Shown in pieces: positions 8,553-14,522 of a stretch of 33,571 nucleotides of DNA. Below the pieces are notes generated by a model. That model was not told the origin of the DNA. It saw only the letters and a list, made by a program, of their open reading frames with translations, and searched no databases. The translations under genes and the position numbers were made by a program. Within the stretch, counting starts at the first letter, position 1. The number at the start of each line of letters is the position of its first letter. The stretch comes from PWHW01 sp964435025 (GTDB lineage Bacteria; Patescibacteriota; Minisyncoccia; Minisyncoccales; PWPS01), in NCBI GenBank assembly GCA_964435025.1, contig CAYSXL010000003.1, positions 1 through 33,571 on the forward strand, written 5' to 3'.

Positions 8553-9920
8553 TTACACACTTATTAAATTTTCTCTTATAAAAGACAATTCCTCTTTCAT
8601 CTCGTTGTTATTTTTTAATTCCTTCTCTATTTTATTAAAAGAGTATATAACTGTTGTATGATCCTTCCCTCCTATTTTTTTAGCAATATAAGGGTAAGAA
8701 TATTTTAATTCTTTCCTTAAAAGATATATTACCAGTTGTCTTGATTTAACAATTTCTTTTTTTCTGGAAGAGCTCATTACATCCTTTTCATTAATATCAT
8801 AAAAATCAGTGACGCATTTCATTATTTTATGAAAAGAAAATGTGGTTGGGGATGACTGTAATATTTTTCCTAAAATATCTTTGACATTATTAATATTAAG
8901 AGGGACTCTGTTTATTTGTTGGTGGACAATTAATTTATTTAAAACACCTTCAAGTTCACGAATATTTTTTTGTGTACTTTCCGCAATGTAATAACAAATT
9001 TCATCATTTAAATGAAAGTTTTTTTCTTGAGTTTTTGTCTTTAATATAGCGGCCCTTGTTTCTGTGTCGGGATATATTATATCGGTGATCATACCTCCTT
9101 CAAAACGAGACCTTAATCTATCGGTTAAAGAGTTAATGGACTTCGGGGGGCGGTCGGATGATAATATAATTTGTTTGTTTTTCTCATATAAATCATTAAA
9201 GGTGTGGAAAAATTCTTCTTGTGTTTTTTCTTTTCCCGACAAAAATTGAATATCGTCGATAATAAGAACATCAATGTCTTTGTATTTGTTTTTGAATTCT
9301 TCCATCCTATTATTCCTTATAGAAGAAATAATTTCGGAAATAAATTTTTGTGCCTGAATATAGAGGACTTTTTTATCCGCTCTTTTTTCTTTTATTCTGT
9401 TTCCGACAGCTTGGAGTAAGTGTGTTTTTCCTAGTCCCGTCTTGCTATAGATAAAAAGAGGATTATACATGGAGCCGGGGTTTTCCGAAACAGCAAAACT
9501 CGCGGCATGAGCAAGCTCATTAAAAGGACCGATAATAAAATTATCAAAAGTATATTTAGGATTTAACCCTGTTTCATAATCAGTGGCCATATCCAGGAAT
9601 TCCATTTGGTTTGCGTTTTTTTCTTCTTTCTTTTTTTCTCTTTTACCGTCTTCTTCTTTTGTTTTATTTGAGAGAGAGGGATCGATGGTGTAGCTTACTT
9701 TTTTTATATTTCCATCCAGCTCCTTAAGAGCTTTTAGAATATTTTTATGATATTTATTTGCGAGCCAATCTTTTACGAAAGAATTTGGGACGGAAATAGT
9801 AACCCGGTCTTTATTAAAAGCGGAAACTCCCGTGTGTTTAAACCAAGTGTTGAAATTTGCCTCAGAAATATCAAGTTGAATTTGAGCAAGGACCGCTTTC
9901 CAAAGATTTTCGTTTGTCAT
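8553..9920 (-). CDS. dnaA: Chromosomal replication initiator protein DnaA
   Basis: A 455-residue initiator. Domain I is about 1-85 (WFKHTGVSAFNKDRVTISVPN), followed by a charged linker (about 90-110). The AAA+ domain starts at YTFDNFIIGPFNELAHAAS, with Walker A YSKTGLGKTHLLQA, Walker B VLIDDIQFLSGKE and the box VII-type DRLRSRFEGGM. The C-terminal domain IV helix-turn-helix has the signature KKIGGKDHTTVIYSFNKI, which reads DnaA boxes. Length is typical. It is followed by dnaN, and the boxes upstream of its start suggest autoregulation. Confidence 0.97.
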   Translation of the reverse strand: MTNENLWKAVLAQIQLDISEANFNTWFKHTGVSAFNKDRVTISVPNSFVKDWLANKYHKNILKALKELDGNIKKVSYTIDPSLSNKTKEEDGKREKKKEEKNANQMEFLDMATDYETGLNPKYTFDNFIIGPFNELAHAASFAVSENPGSMYNPLFIYSKTGLGKTHLLQAVGNRIKEKRADKKVLYIQAQKFISEIISSIRNNRMEEFKNKYKDIDVLIIDDIQFLSGKEKTQEEFFHTFNDLYEKNKQIILSSDRPPKSINSLTDRLRSRFEGGMITDIIYPDTETRAAILKTKTQEKNFHLNDEICYYIAESTQKNIRELEGVLNKLIVHQQINRVPLNINNVKDILGKILQSSPTTFSFHKIMKCVTDFYDINEKDVMSSSRKKEIVKSRQLVIYLLRKELKYSYPYIAKKIGGKDHTTVIYSFNKIEKELKNNNEMKEELSFIRENLISV

Positions 9921-9946
9921 AATTGTAAAAATATTTTAACGATGCC

Positions 9947-9955
9947 ATTATAACA
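9947..9955 (-). promoter_or_regulatory. Candidate extended -10 promoter of dnaA
   Basis: The minus strand reads TGTTATAAT, a perfect TATAAT preceded by TG-n, 27-35 nt before the dnaA ATG. The -35 region is poor, as is usual with extended -10 promoters. The first DnaA-box-like 9-mer starts 12 bp upstream of it, allowing repression by DnaA. Confidence 0.45.
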
Positions 9956-9967
9956 CATAGAAAAGAA

Positions 9968-10026
9968 TGTGGAAAAAAGAGAAAAAGTGTGGAAAGATGA
10001 AAAAGATGTGGAAAAACTGTGGAAAG
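9968..10026. other. Candidate oriC: cluster of four DnaA-box-like 9-mers
   Basis: Four direct copies of TGTGGAAA[AG] occur at 9968, 9988, 10007 and 10018, i.e. TTTTCCACA/CTTTCCACA on the dnaA strand, a 1-2 base variant of TTATCCACA. They lie in the dnaA upstream region beside a very AT-rich stretch. From here rightwards nearly every gene is on the plus strand, and dnaA-dnaN run leftwards, as expected of leading-strand genes leaving an origin. Confidence 0.6.
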
Positions 10027-10042
10027 GAAAACAAAAAATAAA

Positions 10043-10079
10043 AAAGAGGGAGAATTAATTCCTCTCTCTTTATTTTTTT
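10043..10079 (+). terminator. Hairpin plus T-run at the edge of the oriC region
   Basis: A 10-bp stem with one G-T pair (10043-10052 with 10062-10071) and a 9-nt loop, followed by A and seven T. It looks like an intrinsic terminator on the plus strand, but no plus-strand gene precedes it. It may stop antisense transcription out of dnaA/oriC or be an origin structure. Confidence 0.4.
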
Positions 10080-10090
10080 AAAAAAAGTAT

Positions 10091-10096
10091 TATAAT
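10091..10096 (+). promoter_or_regulatory. Candidate -10 box for the pilin gene
   Basis: A perfect TATAAT lies 29 nt before the ATG at 10126. The -35 position falls in the T-run of the preceding hairpin and does not match well. Confidence 0.35.
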
Positions 10097-10125
10097 AGCA
10101 GAGTTAGAATATTTAAAAACAAAAA

Positions 10126-10500
10126 ATGAAGAAAATATATTTTTTATCCTTATTTTTTTTACTATTTTTACCTTCCTTTGTACTTGCAAATGGCGGGCTT
10201 GTCCCCTGTAGTGGCCCCGATTGCGATCTCTGCCACCTGTTTGAGCTTTTTGCGAATCTTGTTGAGTTTGCGCTTGTAACAATTGTTCCCCCTCTCGGCG
10301 CTCTCTTTTTTATGTACGGAGGTATAATATTCTTTACCGCAGGGGGAAACCCTTCAAAGGTTGAAAAAGGAAAGCAAATAATAGTGGCGACCCTTGTGGG
10401 TATTGTTATTATTTACGGGGCTCATTTACTTGTTTCTATGATTCTTGAGGCCTTGGATGTGGGAGAGGTGCAGTGGCCCAATATAAAAATCTGTGATTAG
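10126..10500 (+). CDS. VirB2/TrbC-like type IV secretion pilin, short
   Basis: A 124-residue small membrane protein. It has a signal peptide (about 1-21, ending VLA-N), a Cys-rich pre-helix segment (PCSGPDCDLCHLF), and two long hydrophobic helices (about 40-68 and 84-108). These are separated by a short polar turn, FTAGGNPSKVEKGKQ. This is the VirB2/TrbC pilin topology, and GG.....GNP.....K is the recurring turn in CPR pilin-like proteins. The 27233 gene has the same GG-x-GNP-x-K turn. It would form an extracellular or periplasmic filament subunit. It stands alone beside oriC, about 17 kb from the other secretion genes. Confidence 0.7.
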   Translation: MKKIYFLSLFFLLFLPSFVLANGGLVPCSGPDCDLCHLFELFANLVEFALVTIVPPLGALFFMYGGIIFFTAGGNPSKVEKGKQIIVATLVGIVIIYGAHLLVSMILEALDVGEVQWPNIKICD

Positions 10501-10545
10501 TTTATTGTTTAAATAATTTTCTCTCACCACAAGACGAACATAGGA

Positions 10546-10619
10546 GCCCCTGTAGCTCAGCCCGGCAGAGCAGCGGCCTCTTAAGCCGAGTGTCGTAGGT
10601 TCGAATCCTACCGGGGGCA
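10546..10619 (+). tRNA. tRNA-Lys (anticodon CTT)
   Basis: A 74-nt cloverleaf with acceptor GCCCCTG paired to CGGGGGC (one T-G pair), D stem GCTC/GAGC and T stem GTAGG/CCTAC with loop TTCGAAT. The anticodon loop is C-T-C-T-T-A-A, so the anticodon is CTT, reading AAG. Discriminator is A and CCA is not encoded. One anticodon-stem end pair is G-A. Confidence 0.95.
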
Positions 10620-10625
10620 CAGAGC

Positions 10626-10641
10626 CCCGCCTTTCGGCGGG
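10626..10641 (+). other. Short GC hairpin after tRNA-Lys
   Basis: CCCGCC and GGCGGG pair around a TTTC loop, 7 nt past the tRNA. There is no T-run, so it is more likely a processing or pausing structure than an intrinsic terminator. Confidence 0.3.
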
Positions 10642-10644
10642 AAA

Positions 10645-10686
10645 TCCTAAACCCCAAACCCTAAACTCTAAATTGTAAAAATTAAA
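10645..10686. repeat. Degenerate 7-bp-period repeat, core NNNTAAA (telomere-like look)
   Basis: Six consecutive heptamers: TCCTAAA, CCCCAAA, CCCTAAA, CTCTAAA, TTGTAAA, AATTAAA. The last three bases are constant and the others drift. It lies between tRNA-Lys and rpsO. Three other tracts in the window have the same 7-bp period but different cores. Confidence 0.6.
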
Positions 10687-10703
10687 ATTAAAAACATCTA
10701 ATC

Positions 10704-10958
10704 ATGATTACCAAAGAAGAAAAAAAAGAACTTCTAAAAGAAGAAAAAAACACCGGAGGAGTGGAGGCACAGACAACATTACTCTCTAAGAAGATAACGG
10801 ATCTTTTAGGCCACCTAAAGAAAAACCCCAAAGACCTTCATTCCAGAAGAGGGTTGTTGGCAATGGTCAACAAAAGAAGAAAACTTCTTTCTTATCTTAA
10901 AAAGAAAGATGAAGAGAAATATAAAAATCTTATATCGAAGTTGAAGCTTAAAAAATAA
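10704..10958 (+). CDS. rpsO: Ribosomal protein uS15
   Basis: An 84-residue small-subunit protein that binds the central domain of 16S rRNA early in 30S assembly. Family hallmarks are visible: TGGVEAQTTLLSKKI near the N-terminus, then HLKKNPKDLHSRRGLLAMV and NKRRKLLSYLKKKD. The length is slightly below the usual 88-89 residues. It precedes the NYN gene by 12 nt and pnp beyond that. rpsO-pnp is a widely conserved pair. Confidence 0.96.
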   Translation: MITKEEKKELLKEEKNTGGVEAQTTLLSKKITDLLGHLKKNPKDLHSRRGLLAMVNKRRKLLSYLKKKDEEKYKNLISKLKLKK

Positions 10959-10970
10959 ATAAATAAAATA

Positions 10971-11510
10971 ATGCTTATAAAACACAAGGGGCAGCGGGTT
11001 GCGGTTTTCCTTGATGTTCAAAATTTATACCACTCTGCGAAAAACCTCTATAGTTCGCGAGTGGATTTTAATAAGGTCGTGGAAAAGGCCGTCAGTAAAA
11101 GAAATTCAATTCGCGCGTTCGCATACGTTATAAAAACAAAGACGGGAGAAGAAAAATCTTTTTTCGACGCTCTTTCCAGTTTAGGCATAGAAACAAGGGT
11201 GAAGGATTTACAGGAGTTTTATGGGGGACTTAAAAAAGGAGATTGGGATGTGGGAATTACCGTGGATGCCATTAGGATGTCTTCGGGGGTGGATGTTATT
11301 GTGCTTGTGACCGGAGATGGAGATTTTGAGCCTCTGGTCGAGTATTTAAAAAATAAAGGAAAAAGAGTGGAAGTGATTGCCTTTGAAAGATCCGCCTCTC
11401 TTAAATTAAAAGAAGCGGCGGATGAATTTATAAATTTGGAAGATAATACCAAAAAGTTTTTATTAGAGAGAAAAAGCTCACATAAAAAAAGCAAACAAAA
11501 AAATGAATAA
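10971..11510 (+). CDS. NYN-domain (LabA/DUF88-like) putative ribonuclease
   Basis: A 179-residue NYN domain protein with a PIN-like fold. Conserved acidic residues are visible: D and N in VFLDVQNLYHS, the GDWDVGITVDAI segment, and DVIVLVTGDGDFEPLVEYL. The family typically cleaves or binds RNA with a metal cluster at these aspartates. The C-terminus is a Lys/Ser-rich tail that could bind RNA. It sits between rpsO (12 nt) and pnp (8-nt overlap), so cotranscription with the exoribonuclease is likely and a role in RNA turnover is inferred. The substrate cannot be told from sequence. Confidence 0.85.
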   Translation: MLIKHKGQRVAVFLDVQNLYHSAKNLYSSRVDFNKVVEKAVSKRNSIRAFAYVIKTKTGEEKSFFDALSSLGIETRVKDLQEFYGGLKKGDWDVGITVDAIRMSSGVDVIVLVTGDGDFEPLVEYLKNKGKRVEVIAFERSASLKLKEAADEFINLEDNTKKFLLERKSSHKKSKQKNE

Positions 11511-13590
11511 ATTCAGTTTAAATATTGGGGGTAAAGAGTTGACGGCAAGTTTTAATCGTTTTGCGGAAAAAGCGAATGGGGAGGCAGTACTAAGGTACGG
11601 TGATACCGTTGTTTTTGCCACTGTAACGATGGCGGAGGAAGAAACGGAAAAGGATTTTTTTCCGCTATCGGTGAACTATGAGGAAAAATTTTATGCAGCG
11701 GGGAAGATAAGCGGATCAAGGTATACAAGAAGGGAAGGGAGACCTTCCGATAAGGCTACTCTCATATCGAGAATGATCGACAGGGCCGTCCGGCCGGCTT
11801 TCCCCGAGGGATTAAATAAAGAAATACAAATCATAATAACTTGTCTTTCCTTTGATGAAGAGAATGACCCCGGGATGCTCGGAATGATTGCGGCATCTCT
11901 CGCCCTGCATATTTCCGACATTCCTTTTAAAGGACCTTTGGGAGCGGTGCGGGTTGGTAAAAATAAAGAATATATTATAAACCCGACATATAATATAAGA
12001 GAAGAGAGTGAACTGGATGTGGTAGTAAGTGGATTTTCAAGCGAAGAGAAGGGCTTTATTATAAATATGATAGACGGGACATTTAAAGAGACGGAGGAAA
12101 AAAATATTGAGGATGCATTTCTTGCGGCAGAGCAAGCGATAAAAGAGATTTGTAAGTTTCAAAATGAGATAAGAGACAAAATAGGAAAAGAAAAGATAAC
12201 CATCCCTCCCCTTTTTAAGAATGAAGATATAAAGCAGAAAATAGAAGAAGAGGTAAAAGGAAAAGTTAAAGAGTTGCTTGAAAAGGAAGATTGTGAGGAT
12301 GACCTGAGCGAACTTGAAGAGGAAATAAAAGACAATATCAAAGAAAAATATGAAGAGAAAGAGGAAAAATATGCAAGGGAGTGTTTAGAAAAGGCCCTAA
12401 AAAAGGAAGTGAGAAGAAGTATAATGGAGAAGGAGAAAAGGGTTGACGGAAGAAAACTGGATGAAATAAGAAAAATAAATTCTTCTGTTGGGCTTCTCCC
12501 GAGGACACACGGGTCGGCTCTTTTTGAAAGAGGAGAAACAAAGGCGCTTTCCGTCATAACTCTCGGAGCGCCCGGAGAGGAACAGCTCATGGATGATATG
12601 GAACTCTCGGAGAAAAAAAGATTTATGCATCACTATAATTTTCCTCCTTACTGTGTGGGAGAGACAAAACCCGTTCGCGGTCCCGGAAGAAGGGAGATAG
12701 GGCACGGAATGATAGGAGAAAACAGCATCTTTCCTCTTATCCCGGATGCCGGTGAGTTCCCTTATACTATCCGCGGAGTGACGGAAATAGTTTCTTCCAA
12801 CGGGTCTACTTCAATGGCTTCTGTTTGCGGGATGACACTTGCTCTTATGGACGCGGGAGTCCCCATTAAAAGGCCTGCGGCGGGGATTTCTATAGGGCTT
12901 GTAAGCGATGATGAGAAAGGGAATCATAAACTCCTTACGGACATTAAAGGAACAGAGGACCATTACGGAGATATGGATTTTAAAGTTGCGGGGACCCGAG
13001 AAGGGGTTACGGTAATCCAACTCGATGTTAAAATAGAGGGGCTTACCAAAGAGATGGCAAAGGAAACACTTAAACAAGCGAAGGAAGCAAGACACAGTAT
13101 ATTAGAGGAGATGGAGAAGACAATTTCCGCCCCTCGTGAAAATCTTTCCCCTTTTGCTCCGAAAATAGCGACCCTGAAGATTGACAAAGAAAAAATAGGG
13201 GATGTCATCGGTCCGCGCGGAAAAACGATTAATGACATAATTGAAGGAACAAGCGTGGCAATCGATATTGATGATGAAGGTCTTATTTCCATTACCTCGG
13301 AAAAAGAGGAATCCATAGAAAAGGCTGTGAGTTGGATAAAGAATATTACTCGGGAAATAAAGGAAGGAGAGGTATTTCAAGGAAAGGTGGTAAAAATCTT
13401 CGGCTTCGGGGCAGTGGTGGAAATCCTTCCCGGCCAAGAGGGACTCGTTCACATTTCCGAAATAGCCTCAAAAAGAATAGAGAAGGTAGAAGATGAAGTT
13501 AGCCCGGGGCAGGTTGTCCCCGTAAAAGTAATAAAAGTTGAAAGCGGGGGAAAGATAAGTTTATCTATAAAAAGAGCGAAGGAAGAGTAG
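11503..13590 (+). CDS. pnp: Polyribonucleotide nucleotidyltransferase (PNPase)
   Basis: A 695-residue phosphorolytic 3'-5' exoribonuclease, a trimeric core of the degradosome. Two RNase PH domains flank an all-helical region that is unusually Glu/Lys-rich here (about 235-310). The second RNase PH domain carries the catalytic-type GTEDHYGDMDFKVAGT. Then come a KH domain with GDVIGPRGKTINDI and a C-terminal S1 domain (FQGKVVKIFGFGAVVEILPG). Length is normal. It overlaps the NYN gene by 8 nt. The stop lies 1 bp before an assembly gap. Confidence 0.97.
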   Translation: MNKFSLNIGGKELTASFNRFAEKANGEAVLRYGDTVVFATVTMAEEETEKDFFPLSVNYEEKFYAAGKISGSRYTRREGRPSDKATLISRMIDRAVRPAFPEGLNKEIQIIITCLSFDEENDPGMLGMIAASLALHISDIPFKGPLGAVRVGKNKEYIINPTYNIREESELDVVVSGFSSEEKGFIINMIDGTFKETEEKNIEDAFLAAEQAIKEICKFQNEIRDKIGKEKITIPPLFKNEDIKQKIEEEVKGKVKELLEKEDCEDDLSELEEEIKDNIKEKYEEKEEKYARECLEKALKKEVRRSIMEKEKRVDGRKLDEIRKINSSVGLLPRTHGSALFERGETKALSVITLGAPGEEQLMDDMELSEKKRFMHHYNFPPYCVGETKPVRGPGRREIGHGMIGENSIFPLIPDAGEFPYTIRGVTEIVSSNGSTSMASVCGMTLALMDAGVPIKRPAAGISIGLVSDDEKGNHKLLTDIKGTEDHYGDMDFKVAGTREGVTVIQLDVKIEGLTKEMAKETLKQAKEARHSILEEMEKTISAPRENLSPFAPKIATLKIDKEKIGDVIGPRGKTINDIIEGTSVAIDIDDEGLISITSEKEESIEKAVSWIKNITREIKEGEVFQGKVVKIFGFGAVVEILPGQEGLVHISEIASKRIEKVEDEVSPGQVVPVKVIKVESGGKISLSIKRAKEE

Positions 13591-13591
13591 A

Positions 13592-13691
13592 NNNNNNNNN
13601 NNNNNNNNNNNNNNNNNNNNNNNNNNNNNNNNNNNNNNNNNNNNNNNNNNNNNNNNNNNNNNNNNNNNNNNNNNNNNNNNNNNNNNNNNNN
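13592..13691. other. Assembly gap (100 N) at a REP-like palindrome
   Basis: A fixed-length 100-N gap, so its true size is unknown. Its right edge begins in TGGGGTGTACATGGGG, which nearly equals the right arm of the palindrome after the transposase (15 of 16 bases). The assembler probably broke in a repeated hairpin. Confidence 0.9.
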
Positions 13692-13707
13692 TGGGGTGTA
13701 CATGGGG
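13692..13707. repeat. Left half-palindrome of a REP-like element
   Basis: TGGGGTGTACATGGGG, differing by one base from the right arm at 14426-14441. The complementary arm would lie inside the N gap. Confidence 0.55.
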
Positions 13708-13717
13708 AAATTACTAG

Positions 13718-13723
13718 TATAAT
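13718..13723 (+). promoter_or_regulatory. Candidate -10 box of the transposase gene
   Basis: TATAAT 11 nt before the ATG at 13735. The -35 region overlaps the half-palindrome and is not a good match. Confidence 0.3.
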
Positions 13724-13734
13724 ATAGTGGTAAG

Positions 13735-14409
13735 ATGAAACGAAAAGAGTGCTTAACAACCGGCAATGTTTATCATATTCTTAACAAGAGTATTGCCGGG
13801 TATTCTATTTTTTCCTCTGAAAGGGACTACTTGCGCATAAAACAAATGTTGAGATTCTTTAATATCGAGAACAAACCTTTTTCTCGATTTTCGCGTTTCT
13901 TGGAAAGGGCTGATCATCAGAACAAGTCATTTGAAGAACTGCTTTCCGAAGAAATAATAAATAATAACAGGTTGGTCCGGATTATCGCTTATTGTATTAT
14001 GCCGACCCATTTTCATCTTGTATTAAAACAATTACAAGATGACGGAATATCAAAATTTACTGGAGATTTCTCCAATTCGTACACACGTTATTTTAACACA
14101 AAATACAAGAGAAAAGGGTGTTTGTGGGAAGATAAATTCAAGAATGTTCCCGTAGTCTCTGATGAGCAGCTTTTGCATCTTACACGCTATATTCACTTGA
14201 ATCCGGTGACGGAAAATTTGGTGGGCTCTCCCGAGGAGTGGGAACACTCTTCTTATCTTGAATATATAAAGCCCGATCAAATAACGTATCCTTTGTGCGA
14301 TTTTAAGAAGTTATTAGAGATCACTCCTTCTGAATATAGCCAATTTGTCAACGACAGAGCGAACTATCAAAGAGAATTAGCGAAAATAAAGAAGGCGGTT
14401 ATCGAATAA
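13735..14409 (+). CDS. REP-associated tyrosine transposase (Y1/HUH, IS200-like family)
   Basis: A 224-residue Y1 transposase of the RAYT group, which nicks and rejoins single-stranded DNA through a 5'-phosphotyrosine and recognises hairpins. The HUH motif is H92-F93-H94 in CIMPTHFHLVLK. Family segments SNSYTRYFNTKYKRKG and LWEDKFKNVPV follow. The candidate nucleophile is Y152 in YIHLNPV. The frame is intact. A GC-rich palindrome starts at the stop codon, and a matching half-palindrome lies upstream at the gap edge. RAYTs are usually single, domesticated-looking genes that mobilise REP sequences and not classical insertion sequences. Confidence 0.88.
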   Translation: MKRKECLTTGNVYHILNKSIAGYSIFSSERDYLRIKQMLRFFNIENKPFSRFSRFLERADHQNKSFEELLSEEIINNNRLVRIIAYCIMPTHFHLVLKQLQDDGISKFTGDFSNSYTRYFNTKYKRKGCLWEDKFKNVPVVSDEQLLHLTRYIHLNPVTENLVGSPEEWEHSSYLEYIKPDQITYPLCDFKKLLEITPSEYSQFVNDRANYQRELAKIKKAVIE

Positions 14410-14444
14410 ACCCCATGCACACCCCTGGGGTGTGCATGGGGTTT
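14408..14444. repeat. Perfect 18-bp palindrome after the transposase (REP-like; possible terminator)
   Basis: Bases 14408-14425 pair with 14427-14444 around a central T, with the CCCC/GGGG block at the centre. Four T follow the stem, so it could also act as an intrinsic terminator for the transposase. Confidence 0.75.
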
Positions 14445-14476
14445 TAAAATGGTATGGATATTTTTTAAAAAACCTT

Positions 14477-14482
14477 TATAAT
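14477..14482 (+). promoter_or_regulatory. Candidate -10 box of the coiled-coil operon
   Basis: A perfect TATAAT. It lies 40 nt before the ATG at 14523 and 6 nt before another ATG at 14489 that opens a 16-codon frame. No convincing -35 is present. Confidence 0.4.
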
Positions 14483-14522
14483 GAAAAAATGGATGTGGAT
14501 TACTCTCTACTAAGCAAGTTTT

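Noticed and set aside
10645..10686. Telomere-like CCCTAAA repeat suggesting a linear chromosome end or eukaryotic DNA
   Set aside because: The units are degenerate and internal, lie between a bacterial tRNA and rpsO, and match the 7-bp-period tracts with other cores.
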